Of a stretch of DNA of 64,000 nt, positions 1-8,636 are shown one piece after another. A program made the position numbers and the translations under genes. The notes beneath the pieces are model-generated. The model saw only the letters and a program-made list of their open reading frames with translations. It was not told the origin of the DNA and did no database searches. Each line of letters begins with the position of its first letter. The first letter of the stretch is position 1. This DNA comes from Streptomyces sp. NBC_00102 (GTDB taxonomy: Bacteria; Actinomycetota; Actinomycetes; Streptomycetales; Streptomycetaceae), in NCBI RefSeq assembly GCF_026343115.1, contig NZ_JAPEMC010000001.1, positions 5,041,501 to 5,105,500 on the forward strand. Direction: 5' to 3'.

Positions 1-759
1 CTCGCGGCCTTCGTCCACGGGGTCAAGCGGGGCGAACTGCACCGGGTGCCGGACGCCGACTTCGACGCGCGCTACTGGGAGACCATCGCGCGCCGCGAGA
101 ACCGCGAGCCCCTCCAGCACATCACCGGCCGCGCCTTCTTCCGCTACCTGGAGCTCCAGGTCGGCCCCGGGGTGTTCGTACCCCGTCCGGAGACCGAGTC
201 GGTCGTCGGCTGGGCCATAGACGCGGTCCGCGCGATGGACGTCGTCGAGCCGCTCATCGTCGACCTCTGCACCGGCTCCGGCGCCATCGCCCTCGCCATG
301 GCCCAGGAGGTGCCGCGCTCCCGCGTGCACGCCGTGGAGCTGTCCGAGGACGCCCTGACGTGGACCAGGAAGAACGCCGAGGGGTCCAGGGTCACCGTGC
401 ACCGCGGAGACGCCCTGAGCGCCCTTCCCGAGCTCGACGGCCAGGTCGACCTGGTGATCTCCAACCCGCCGTACATCCCGCTCACCGAGTGGGAGTACGT
501 CGCTCCCGAGGCCCGCGACCACGACCCGCAGATGGCGCTCTTCTCCGGCGAGGACGGCCTCGACACCATCCGCGGCATCGAGCGCACCGCGCACCGCCTG
601 CTCCGCCCCGGCGGCCTCGTCGTCATCGAGCACGCCGACACCCAGGGCGGCCAGGTCCCCTGGATCTTCACCGAGGAACGCGGCTGGGCCGACGCGGCCG
701 ACCACCCGGACCTCAACAACCGGCCGCGGTTCGCCACCGCCCGCAAGGCCATGCCGTGA
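1..759 (+). CDS. prmC: Release factor glutamine methyltransferase PrmC (HemK), 5' truncated
   Basis: The frame is open from the first base of the window, so the start codon lies upstream and roughly the first tenth of the protein is missing. The protein is a class I SAM-dependent methyltransferase that methylates the Gln of the GGQ motif in release factors RF1/RF2. Visible support: the Rossmann SAM-binding loop (DLCTGSGAIALA) and the family hallmark NPPYIP, whose Asn-Pro-Pro-Tyr contacts the substrate glutamine. In streptomycetes the gene follows prfA, which fits the position of this fragment ahead of the Sua5 gene. It ends at TGA 757-759, and the next gene starts 73 bases later. Confidence 0.95.
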   Translation, partial: LAAFVHGVKRGELHRVPDADFDARYWETIARRENREPLQHITGRAFFRYLELQVGPGVFVPRPETESVVGWAIDAVRAMDVVEPLIVDLCTGSGAIALAMAQEVPRSRVHAVELSEDALTWTRKNAEGSRVTVHRGDALSALPELDGQVDLVISNPPYIPLTEWEYVAPEARDHDPQMALFSGEDGLDTIRGIERTAHRLLRPGGLVVIEHADTQGGQVPWIFTEERGWADAADHPDLNNRPRFATARKAMP

Positions 760-832
760 CCGGCGCCGCGGCCCCGTGCCCGCACCACCCCCCGTACAAG
801 CCCTACCCGTACACGCTCGAGGAGGCCGGCTG

Positions 833-1480
833 ATGGCACGGCGATACGACTGCAACGACGCGACCGACCGTACGACCGGGCTGCGTGAAGCCGCCTCGGC
901 GGTACGTCGTGGCGAACTGGTCGTGCTGCCCACCGACACCGTGTACGGGATCGGTGCGGACGCCTTCTCCTCGGAGGCCGTCGCGGACCTGCTGGACGCC
1001 AAGGGCCGCGGGCGCAACATGCCCACCCCGGTCCTCATCGGCTCCCCGAACACGCTGCACGGCCTGGTCACCGACTTCTCCGAGCAGGCGTGGGAACTCG
1101 TCGACGCCTTCTGGCCCGGCGCCCTCACCCTCGTCGCCAAGCACCAGCCGTCGCTCCAGTGGGACCTCGGCGACACCCGCGGCACCGTCGCCGTCCGGAT
1201 GCCGCTGCACCCGGTCGCCATCGAGCTGCTCAACGAGGTCGGCCCGATGGGCGTCTCCAGCGCCAACCTGACCGGCCACCCGTCGCCGGAGACCTGCGAC
1301 GCCGCCCAGGAGATGCTCGGGGACTCCGTCTCCGTCTACCTCGACGGCGGACCCACCCCGGGCAACGTCCCGTCCTCCATCGTCGACGTCACCGGCAAGG
1401 TCCCGGTCCTGCTGCGCGCCGGCGCCCTGTCCGTCGAGGAACTGCGCAAGGTGGTACCCGACCTCGAGGTGGCCAATTGA
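833..1480 (+). CDS. L-threonylcarbamoyladenylate synthase (Sua5/YrdC family)
   Basis: 215 aa. It makes threonylcarbamoyl-AMP from threonine, bicarbonate and ATP, the first step of t6A37 formation in ANN-decoding tRNAs. Seen: the YrdC-fold signature PTDTVYGIGADAF near the N-terminus, a basic KGRGR segment, and the SSANLTG motif that binds nucleotide. The ATG at 833 is chosen because it is preceded by a GAGGAGG-like ribosome site and matches the usual N-terminal length of the family; the frame is open further upstream but lacks homologous character. The C-terminal Sua5 extension is absent, so it is of the short YrdC type. Its stop codon overlaps the TTG start of the next gene, indicating translational coupling. 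Confidence 0.93.
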   Translation: MARRYDCNDATDRTTGLREAASAVRRGELVVLPTDTVYGIGADAFSSEAVADLLDAKGRGRNMPTPVLIGSPNTLHGLVTDFSEQAWELVDAFWPGALTLVAKHQPSLQWDLGDTRGTVAVRMPLHPVAIELLNEVGPMGVSSANLTGHPSPETCDAAQEMLGDSVSVYLDGGPTPGNVPSSIVDVTGKVPVLLRAGALSVEELRKVVPDLEVAN

Positions 1481-2118
1481 CCGCCCCTGAGGGGCGTGGC
1501 ATAGCGGGGCAGACCGACCACTTCCGCATTCTCCACGTCAGCACCGGCAACGTCTGCCGCTCGCCCATCACCGAGCGGCTGACCCGCCATGCCCTGGTGG
1601 ACCGCCTCGGCGATCCGCTCCAGGGCGGCCTCATCGTGGAGAGCGCCGGCACCTGGGGGCACGAAGGCGCCCCCATGGAGGCGAACGCCGAGATCGTCCT
1701 CGCCGACTTCGGCGCCGACGCCACCGGCTTCGTCGGCCGCGAGCTCCTCGACGAACACGTGATCCGTGCCGACCTGGTGCTCACCGCGACCCGCGACCAC
1801 CGCGCGCAGGTCATCTCCATGGGCCACTCCGCCGGACTGCGCACCTTCACCCTGAAGGAGTTCACCCGGCTCGTGCGGGCCATAGACCCGGCCACCCTGC
1901 CGGACGCCCACGACGAGGGCGTGGTCGAGCGTGCCCGCGCGCTGGTCCGCGCCGCCGCCGCGCTCCGCGGCTGGCTGCTGGCCCCGACCGCGGACGCCGA
2001 CGAGGTGTACGACCCCTACGGCGCCCCGATCACCTTCTTCCGCTCGATCGGGGACGAGATCAACCAGGCGCTCGACCCGGTCGTCACCGCGCTCACCGGC
2101 GTACCCGCGCACCACTGA
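1477..2118 (+). CDS. Low-molecular-weight tyrosine phosphatase-like protein with Ser replacing the catalytic Cys
   Basis: 213 aa. The fold is recognisable from the P-loop STGNVCRSP (residues 22-30) and the C-terminal acid loop EVYDPYG. In LMW phosphatases and arsenate reductases the loop is C-x5-R, and the first Cys is the nucleophile. Here that position is Ser22 (codon AGC), while Cys27 and Arg28 are kept. It may be a pseudophosphatase, bind a phospho-ligand, or use Ser. The start is TTG 1477, overlapping the Sua5 stop by four bases; GAGG lies just upstream and there is no Met or Val start inside before the P-loop. Similar Ser-bearing members sit beside Sua5 in other streptomycetes as far as I recall, so the change is probably fixed rather than a sequencing error. 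Confidence 0.85.
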   Translation: MTAPEGRGIAGQTDHFRILHVSTGNVCRSPITERLTRHALVDRLGDPLQGGLIVESAGTWGHEGAPMEANAEIVLADFGADATGFVGRELLDEHVIRADLVLTATRDHRAQVISMGHSAGLRTFTLKEFTRLVRAIDPATLPDAHDEGVVERARALVRAAAALRGWLLAPTADADEVYDPYGAPITFFRSIGDEINQALDPVVTALTGVPAHH

Positions 2119-2270
2119 GCCGCGCCCCGGCCGGCGCCCCCGCGCGAGCGGTGACAGCTCTTGCGCCGACCGGCCCCACCTGCCCTTTCGCGGCGGGCGT
2201 ACGGGCGAGTACCGGCCTACATTGGATCCGACGCCACCCCACCAGCACTCCTCAGGCCCGGAGCCGTCAG

Positions 2271-3563
2271 ATGCCGGTCAGCACCCCCACAGCACCCCTT
2301 CCGCACGCCGCCGGGCCGCAAGACCCCGGCCCGCTGCTCCGGACCGACCCGGAGATCGCCGAAGTGCTGCGGGAGGAGGCCCGCAGACAGGCCGGCTCGC
2401 TCCAGCTGATCGCCGCCGAGAACTTCGCCTCGCCCGCCGTGCTGGCCGCGCTCTCCTCGCCGCTCGCCCACAAGTACGCCGAGGGTTACCCCGGCGCCCG
2501 TCACCACGGCGGCTGCGAACAGGCCGACGCCGCCGAGCGCATCGCGGCCGCCCGCGCCACCGCCCTCTTCGGTGCCGAACACGCCAACGTCCAGCCGCAC
2601 TCCGGCTCCTCCGCCGTACTCGCCGCCTACGCCGCGCTGCTGCGCCCCGGCGACGCCGTACTCGCCATGGGCCTGGCCTCCGGCGGCCACCTCACGCACG
2701 GGTCGCCGGGCAACTTCTCCGGGCGCTGGTTCGACTTCACCGGGTACGGCGTCGACCCGGGCACCGGGCTGATCGACTACGACCGGGTGCGCGCCCTCGC
2801 CCGCGCCCGCCGGCCCAAGGCCATCGTCTGCGGCTCGATCTCCTACCCCCGCCACCCCGACTACGCGCTCTTCCGCGAGATCGCCGACGAGGTGGGCGCC
2901 CGCCTGATCGTCGACGCGGCCCACCCGATGGGGCTGATCGCCGGGGGAGCGGCGCCGAACCCGGTTCCCTACGCGGACGTGGTCTGCTCGACCACGCACA
3001 AGGTGCTGCGCGGGCCGCGCGGCGGGATGCTGCTCTGCCGGGAGGAACTGGCCGGACGGATCGACCGGGCGGTCTTCCCGTTCACCCAGGGCGGGGCGCA
3101 GATGAACACCATCGCCGCGAAGGCCGTCGCGTTCGGCGAGGCGGCGACGCCCGCGTTCGCGATGTACGCGCACCGGGTCGTCGCCAACGCCCGGGTGCTC
3201 GCCGCCGCGCTGGAGGCCGAGGGGTTCGACGTGGCGACCGGCGGCACCGACACCCACATGGTGCTGGCCGACCCGTCGCCGCTGGGCGTCGGCGGACGTA
3301 CCGCCCGCGACCGCCTCGCCGCGGCCGGCGTGGTGCTGGACTCCTGCCCGCTGCCGCACGCCGGCTCCGCGGCCCTCGCGGACGGTCAGGGGCGGGGCAT
3401 CCGGCTGGGCACGGCCGCGGTCACCACCCGGGGCATGGACGAGGCGGACATGGCCAAGATCGCCGTCCTGCTCGCCGACGGGGTCCGGGACGGTGCCGAT
3501 CATGATCGTATCCGTGCCGAAGTGCGGGGATTCACCGAGCGGTATCCGCTCCGCAACGGGTAG
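2271..3563 (+). CDS. glyA: Serine hydroxymethyltransferase
   Basis: 430 aa, close to the usual bacterial length. PLP enzyme interconverting serine plus tetrahydrofolate and glycine plus 5,10-methylene-THF. Seen: the N-terminal QLIAAENFASP segment, the tyrosine region YAEGYPGARHHGG, and the PLP-lysine motif STTHK with the Schiff-base lysine at about residue 244, followed by the glycine loop LRGPRGGM. ATG 2271 is chosen because the family's N-terminus starts shortly before the PLLRTDPEI segment; upstream in-frame codons encode no conserved sequence. The YAEGYPG stretch is typical SHMT, but the protein is more divergent than the housekeeping copy expected elsewhere in the genome, so this may be the second paralog. 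Confidence 0.93.
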   Translation: MPVSTPTAPLPHAAGPQDPGPLLRTDPEIAEVLREEARRQAGSLQLIAAENFASPAVLAALSSPLAHKYAEGYPGARHHGGCEQADAAERIAAARATALFGAEHANVQPHSGSSAVLAAYAALLRPGDAVLAMGLASGGHLTHGSPGNFSGRWFDFTGYGVDPGTGLIDYDRVRALARARRPKAIVCGSISYPRHPDYALFREIADEVGARLIVDAAHPMGLIAGGAAPNPVPYADVVCSTTHKVLRGPRGGMLLCREELAGRIDRAVFPFTQGGAQMNTIAAKAVAFGEAATPAFAMYAHRVVANARVLAAALEAEGFDVATGGTDTHMVLADPSPLGVGGRTARDRLAAAGVVLDSCPLPHAGSAALADGQGRGIRLGTAAVTTRGMDEADMAKIAVLLADGVRDGADHDRIRAEVRGFTERYPLRNG

Positions 3564-3647
3564 GCGGAACCTGTGGAACCGTCACCCGTGCCCAGGTGTC
3601 CTCACTCTTGGGGCTAGGGTGTGGGGCTGAGATGGCCGGCGAAATCT

Positions 3648-5054
3648 GTGGGGCAGCCCGTGCGTGATTACCTGCTGACGCTGTGTGTCGCGGCCGCAGT
3701 GACCTATCTGCTGACCGGACCGGTGCGGAAGTTCGCCATCGCGATCGGGGCCATGCCCGCGATCCGCGCGCGCGACGTGCACCGCGAACCGACACCGCGG
3801 CTCGGCGGCATCGCCATGTTCGGCGGACTGTGCGCGGGACTGATCGTCGCCTCGCACCTGTTCAACCTCGGCGGGGTCTTCGAGCTCTCCAACGAGCCGA
3901 GGGCGCTGCTCTCCGGGGCGGCGCTGATCTGGCTGATCGGCGTCCTGGACGACAAGTTCGAGATCGACGCCCTGATCAAGCTCGGCGGCCAGATGATCGC
4001 CGCGGCCGTCATGGTCATCCAGGGTCTGACGATCCTCTGGCTGCCGATCCCCGGCGTCGGGACGGTGGCGCTCACCCCCTGGCAGGGCACCCTGCTCACG
4101 GTCGCCCTGGTGGTCATCACGATCAACGCGGTGAACTTCGTCGACGGCCTGGACGGCCTCGCGGCCGGCATGGTCTGCATCGCCGCCGCCGCGTTCTTCC
4201 TGTACACCTACCGCCTCTGGTACGGGTACGGCATCGAGGCCGCCGCCCCCGCCACCCTCTTCGCCGCGATCCTCATGGGCATGTGCCTGGGCTTCCTGCC
4301 GCACAACATGCACCCGGCCCGGATCTTCATGGGGGACTCCGGCTCGATGCTCATCGGACTGGTGCTCGCCGCCGGTGCGATCTCGGTGACCGGACAGGTC
4401 GACCCGGACGCGATGAAGCTCTTCGAGGGAAGCGAGCGGCAGGCCACCCACGCGATGCTGCCGGTCTTCATTCCGCTGCTGCTGCCGCTGACGATCATCG
4501 CGATCCCCGCCGCCGACCTGGTGCTCGCGATCGTGCGGCGTACCTGGAACGGGCAGTCACCGTTCGCCGCCGACCGCGGCCACCTGCACCACCGGCTGCT
4601 GGAGATCGGCCACTCGCACAGCAGGTCCGTGCTGATCATGTACTTCTGGTCGGCGCTGATCGCGTTCGGCGCGGTCGGGTACTCGGTGCACTCGGCCTCG
4701 ATGTGGATCGTGCTCGCGATCGTCTTCCTGAGCGCCGTCGGCCTGGTGCTGCTCCTGCTGCCGCGCTTCACCCCGCGCGCCCCGCGCTGGGCCAACTCCC
4801 TGGTGCCGCCCCGCTACCGGCGCCGCCGCCGGCCGGAGCTCTCCGAGGCGCTCTCCGAGACGGCTTCCGGAGCGGCCGTGGCGGCGCTCCCCGAGGACGG
4901 GGCGACCGCCCCCGAGGCGCACGGTTCGCACCTCGCGGACGAGGATGCCGACCGCCCGCCGGTCGCGGTGGGAGTCTCCGGCGTCAACGGAGCGACTGCG
5001 ATCGGCACTCGTTCGCGCTTCTCCGATCGGCGCAGAGCCAATTCTTCGCGCTGA
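3648..5054 (+). CDS. Undecaprenyl-phosphate glycosyl-1-phosphate transferase (WecA/MraY family)
   Basis: About 468 aa polytopic membrane protein with roughly 11 hydrophobic segments, then a charged, Arg/Ala/Glu-rich cytoplasmic tail of about 80 residues. Seen: Asp-rich active-site motifs VLDDKFEID and NFVDGLDGLAAG, the MGDSGSM loop, and the HLHHRLLEIGHS motif that separates the GlcNAc-1-phosphate transferase branch (WecA, TagO) from MraY. It would transfer a sugar-1-phosphate to the lipid carrier at the cytoplasmic membrane and start a wall glycopolymer. The start is uncertain: GTG 3648 (GQPVRDYLL) and GTG 3660 (RDYLL) are both reasonable. It lies immediately before the atp operon, as in other streptomycetes. 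Confidence 0.88.
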   Translation: MGQPVRDYLLTLCVAAAVTYLLTGPVRKFAIAIGAMPAIRARDVHREPTPRLGGIAMFGGLCAGLIVASHLFNLGGVFELSNEPRALLSGAALIWLIGVLDDKFEIDALIKLGGQMIAAAVMVIQGLTILWLPIPGVGTVALTPWQGTLLTVALVVITINAVNFVDGLDGLAAGMVCIAAAAFFLYTYRLWYGYGIEAAAPATLFAAILMGMCLGFLPHNMHPARIFMGDSGSMLIGLVLAAGAISVTGQVDPDAMKLFEGSERQATHAMLPVFIPLLLPLTIIAIPAADLVLAIVRRTWNGQSPFAADRGHLHHRLLEIGHSHSRSVLIMYFWSALIAFGAVGYSVHSASMWIVLAIVFLSAVGLVLLLLPRFTPRAPRWANSLVPPRYRRRRRPELSEALSETASGAAVAALPEDGATAPEAHGSHLADEDADRPPVAVGVSGVNGATAIGTRSRFSDRRRANSSR

Positions 5055-5148
5055 CCTTTCGGACGTTGTCGCCTCTATCAGACAAGTCGTCAGGCTGTCC
5101 CGGCGCCACGCAGGCAAGTAGTCCTCACGTGTGACAGTTGGCACACGT

Positions 5149-5176
5149 TTGAGGTAAAGACCTCATCAAATAGTTT
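5149..5176 (+). promoter_or_regulatory. Possible promoter of the atp operon
   Basis: The 264-base gap between the WecA-like gene and atpI contains a TTGAGG box (5149-5154), 16 bases, and TAGTTT (5171-5176), a fair match to a housekeeping sigma promoter. A short inverted repeat GAGGT/ACCTC (5151-5164) overlaps the first box and could be an operator. This is pattern matching only. Confidence 0.3.
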
Positions 5177-5318
5177 GTGATACCGTTCACGAGACCCGGT
5201 GACAGAGCCGAAGGACCCCAGTACGTCGGTCCATTGGCCTCAGGCATCGACTCGGACCGGGCCTACGCTCGTCCATGACGACACCTTTTGCCCACCCCAA
5301 GCAAGCGGAGCTGCCGCC

Positions 5319-5756
5319 ATGCCGACCAACGACGCCCGGACCCTCCTCCACACCGCCCTGCCCACCGCTGCCGCCGGCGCAGTCGCCGTAGCCATCGGTG
5401 CGGGAGTCGCCGGTGGCAAGGGAGCCCTCGGTGCGCTCGTCGGGACGCTGGTCGTGATCCTCTTCATGGGGATCGGGCTCGTCGTCCTGCAGCGGACCGC
5501 CCGGTCTCTCCCGCACCTGTTCCAGGCCATGGGGTTGATGCTGTACACCGCGCAGCTTCTGCTGGTGTTCATCTTCGTCGCCGCGTTCAAGAACACGACC
5601 ATGTTCAACCCGAAGGCGTTCGCGATCTCGCTGGTCGCGCTCACCCTCGTATGGATCGGTGCTCAGGCACGGGCGCACATGAAGGCCAAGATCCTCTACG
5701 TCGAACCCGAGTCCAGCAAGGCTGAAAAGCCCGAAAAGACCGGCTCCCCGACGTGA
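5319..5756 (+). CDS. atpI: ATP synthase accessory protein I-like membrane protein
   Basis: 145 aa with about four hydrophobic segments (residues 12-33, 36-58, 68-93 and 99-118) and a charged, Lys/Glu-rich tail. Position immediately upstream of atpB and the transmembrane layout point to AtpI, which helps assemble the c-ring and is dispensable for activity. Sequence conservation in this family is low, so the name rests mainly on position. ATG 5319 follows GGAG (5307-5310) at a good distance. The frame extends further upstream but that part lies in the promoter region and reads as noise. Confidence 0.8.
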   Translation: MPTNDARTLLHTALPTAAAGAVAVAIGAGVAGGKGALGALVGTLVVILFMGIGLVVLQRTARSLPHLFQAMGLMLYTAQLLLVFIFVAAFKNTTMFNPKAFAISLVALTLVWIGAQARAHMKAKILYVEPESSKAEKPEKTGSPT

Positions 5757-5829
5757 AGGGTAGGGGCGGAATAAACGCCCGTTCCGGACCCTGCTATCGT
5801 CCGGTTCCAACTGCGGCACTGCGGGCGCG

Positions 5830-5872
5830 GGCATGTGAGCTGACGCCTGCCCGATCGCGAGGCTCACATGCC
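5830..5872. promoter_or_regulatory. Perfect inverted repeat in the atpI-atpB spacer
   Basis: Arms GGCATGTGAGC (5830-5840) and GCTCACATGCC (5862-5872) are perfectly complementary over 11 bp with a 21-base loop. It lies in the 226-base gap between atpI and atpB. It could attenuate read-through from atpI, stabilise the atpB transcript end, or bind a regulator. There is no U-run. Confidence 0.6.
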
Positions 5873-5982
5873 TGACTGCCGCTCTCACATCCGAAACACC
5901 AGTCCAGTGCCGAACCGCGGCTGCGCGCCGCGCCGACACAACGAGGTTGCCGTACCTATGCGCCACGCTGAAGGAGCCCGCG

Positions 5983-6804
5983 GTGAGTGCTGACCCGACA
6001 CAGGTGCTCGCCTTCGAGACCGATTGCCACATCTTTGACGGTTGTGGTTTCCCGGCACCCGGCCTGCACTCGTTCCTGTTCGAACCCCTCTGGGGCGACG
6101 CGGACAGCAACCTGTACTTCAACAAGCCGATGCTGCTGGCCCTGCTTGGCTCGGTCATCATCGTCGGTTTCTTCTGGGCCGCGTTCAACAAGCCCAAGAT
6201 CGTCCCCGGCAAGGTGCAGTCCGTCGCCGAGATGGGCTACGACTTCATCCGCCGCGGTGTCGTGCACGAGACCATCGGCAAGCGCGAGGGCGAGAAGTAC
6301 GTCCCGCTCGTCGTCTCGCTGTTCTTCTTCGTGTGGATGATGAACCTCTGGTCGATCATCCCGGTCGCCCAGTTCCCGGTCACGTCGATCATCGCGTACC
6401 CCGCGGTACTCGCCGCGATCGTCTACGTGCTGTGGGTCGGTCTGACCTTCAAGAAGCACGGGTTCGTCGGAGCCTTCAAGAACTTCACCGGCTTCGACAA
6501 GTCCCTCGGTCCGGTGGCCTACCTCGCCGCCTTCATCGAGCTCTTCTCCAACCTGCTGGTGCGTCCGTTCACGCACGCCGTGCGACTCTTCGCGAACATG
6601 TTCGCGGGCCACACGCTGCTGCTGCTCTTCACGATCGCCAGCTGGTACCTGCTCAACGGCATCGGGATCGCCTACGCCGGCGTCTCGTTCGTGATGGTCA
6701 TCGTGATGACCGCCTTCGAGCTCTTCATCCAGGCCGTGCAGGCATACGTCTTCGTCCTGCTGACCTGCACCTTCATCCAGGGCGCGCTCGCCAAGCACCA
6801 CTGA
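5983..6804 (+). CDS. atpB: ATP synthase F0 subunit a
   Basis: 273 aa. Subunit a forms the two proton half-channels of the F0 sector in the cytoplasmic membrane. Seen: five to six hydrophobic helices and the helix containing the essential arginine (RPFTHAVRLFANMFAGH), then the last helix FIQAVQAYVFVLLTCTFIQGA. GTG 5983 is chosen because AAGGAG (5971-5976) is placed ideally before it; the earlier in-frame TTG 5947 has no such site. First gene of the tight atp structural-gene series. Confidence 0.96.
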   Translation: MSADPTQVLAFETDCHIFDGCGFPAPGLHSFLFEPLWGDADSNLYFNKPMLLALLGSVIIVGFFWAAFNKPKIVPGKVQSVAEMGYDFIRRGVVHETIGKREGEKYVPLVVSLFFFVWMMNLWSIIPVAQFPVTSIIAYPAVLAAIVYVLWVGLTFKKHGFVGAFKNFTGFDKSLGPVAYLAAFIELFSNLLVRPFTHAVRLFANMFAGHTLLLLFTIASWYLLNGIGIAYAGVSFVMVIVMTAFELFIQAVQAYVFVLLTCTFIQGALAKHH

Positions 6805-7104
<300 letters not shown>

Positions 7105-7143
7105 ACGAACCGCGACTAGTCCATACCGACGAAAGGCACTGAT

Positions 7144-7686
7144 ATGAGCCAGCTGCTTACGGTCGCGGCTGAGGCGGAAAACCCCCTCATCCCGCCGATT
7201 CCCGAGCTCGTCATCGGCCTCATCGCCTTCGTCATCGTCTTCGGCTTCCTCGCCAAGAAGCTCCTCCCGAACATCAACAAGGTTCTGGACGAGCGTCGTG
7301 AGGCCATCGAAGGCGGTATCGAGAAGGCCGATGCGGCCCAGACCGAGGCGCAGAGCGTTCTTGAGCAGTACAAGGCTCAGCTCGCCGAAGCGCGTCACGA
7401 GGCCGCTCGACTGCGCCAGGAGGCGCAGGAGCAGGGTGCCGTCATCATCCAGGAGATGAAGGCGGAAGGACAGCGGCAGCGCGAGGAAATCATCGCTGCC
7501 GGTCACGCCCAGATCGAGGCCGACCGCAAGGCGGCGTCCGCCGCGCTCCGCCAGGACGTGGGCAAGCTCGCCACCGACCTGGCCGGCAAGCTCGTCGGCG
7601 AGTCCCTCGAGGACCACGCCCGGCAGAGCGGCACCGTCGACCGGTTCCTCGACGAGCTCGAGGCGAAGGCCGAGGCCGTCCGATGA
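7144..7686 (+). CDS. atpF: ATP synthase F0 subunit b
   Basis: 180 aa. One N-terminal membrane helix (about residues 20-40), then a long Ala/Glu/Lys/Arg/Gln-rich amphipathic region that forms the peripheral stalk coiled coil linking F0 to F1. Preceded by GAAAGG at a good distance. Its stop overlaps the atpH start (ATGA, 7683-7686), so the two are translationally coupled, consistent with the need for the b and delta subunits to assemble together. Confidence 0.96.
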   Translation: MSQLLTVAAEAENPLIPPIPELVIGLIAFVIVFGFLAKKLLPNINKVLDERREAIEGGIEKADAAQTEAQSVLEQYKAQLAEARHEAARLRQEAQEQGAVIIQEMKAEGQRQREEIIAAGHAQIEADRKAASAALRQDVGKLATDLAGKLVGESLEDHARQSGTVDRFLDELEAKAEAVR

Positions 7687-8498
7687 ACAGCGCGAGCCGC
7701 GAGGCACTGGCTGCCGCACGTGAGCGTCTCGACGCGCTGACCGACAGCACGTCGGTCGACGCGTCGAAGCTCGCCGACGAGCTGGCCTCGGTCACCGCGC
7801 TGCTGCAGCGTGAGGTCTCCCTGCGCCGGGTTCTCACCGACCCGTCGCAGAGCGGCCAGGCGAAGGCGGAGCTGGCGGCACGGCTGCTCGGCGGTCAGGT
7901 GAGCGGCGAAGCCGTGGACCTGGTCTCCGGCATGGTCCGTTCCCGCTGGTCGCAGTCGCGTGACCTGGTGGACTCGGTCGAGGAACTGGCGAGCATCGCC
8001 GACCTGACCGCGGCCCAGCGGTCGGGCGCGCTCGACGACGTCGAGGACGAGCTGTTCCGGTTCGGCCGGATCGTCTCCTCCGACACGGCGCTGCGTTCCG
8101 CGCTCACCAGCCGGACGGCGACCAGCGCCGCCAAGGGCGCGCTGCTGCGCAGCCTCCTGGGCGGCAAGAGCCGGCCGGTCACCGAGCGTCTCGTGACGCG
8201 CCTGGTCACCCAGCCCCGTGGACGTAGCCTGGAGGCGGGACTCGAATCCCTGTCCAAGCTCGCCGCGGACCGCCGGGACCGCACGGTCGCGATCGTCACC
8301 TCCGCGGTGCCGCTCACCGACGTGCAGAAGCAGCGCCTCGGCGCGGCGCTGGCGAAGATCTACGGCCGGCAGATGCACCTGAACCTGGACGTGGACCCCG
8401 AGGTCCTCGGCGGAGTTTCGGTGCGCGTCGGTGACGAGGTCATCAACGGCACCATCGCGGACCGCCTCGACGAGGCGACCCGTCGCATGGCCGGCTGA
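7683..8498 (+). CDS. atpH: ATP synthase F1 subunit delta
   Basis: 271 aa, longer than the roughly 180-residue E. coli protein, as is usual in actinobacteria. The first ~90 residues are the extension. The C-terminal OSCP/delta domain follows, with the motif LGGVSVRVGDEVINGTIADRL split here by the length limit: the conserved part is VRVGDEVINGTI near the C-terminus. It connects the peripheral stalk to the top of the alpha3-beta3 hexamer. It is not the b-delta fusion seen in mycobacteria, because a separate atpF precedes it. Confidence 0.95.
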   Translation: MNSASREALAAARERLDALTDSTSVDASKLADELASVTALLQREVSLRRVLTDPSQSGQAKAELAARLLGGQVSGEAVDLVSGMVRSRWSQSRDLVDSVEELASIADLTAAQRSGALDDVEDELFRFGRIVSSDTALRSALTSRTATSAAKGALLRSLLGGKSRPVTERLVTRLVTQPRGRSLEAGLESLSKLAADRRDRTVAIVTSAVPLTDVQKQRLGAALAKIYGRQMHLNLDVDPEVLGGVSVRVGDEVINGTIADRLDEATRRMAG

Positions 8499-8636
8499 CG
8501 CCAGCCTTCGCTTTAACTGAACGAGCAACACCTGCGGCCCGGTTGGGCCGTGCAGAAACTGCAGAAGATTCCTGGGGGTCGGCCCCCAGACCCCCTTAAG
8601 AAACTTCGGGCCCAACAAGGAGAGCAGGGAACCCAG

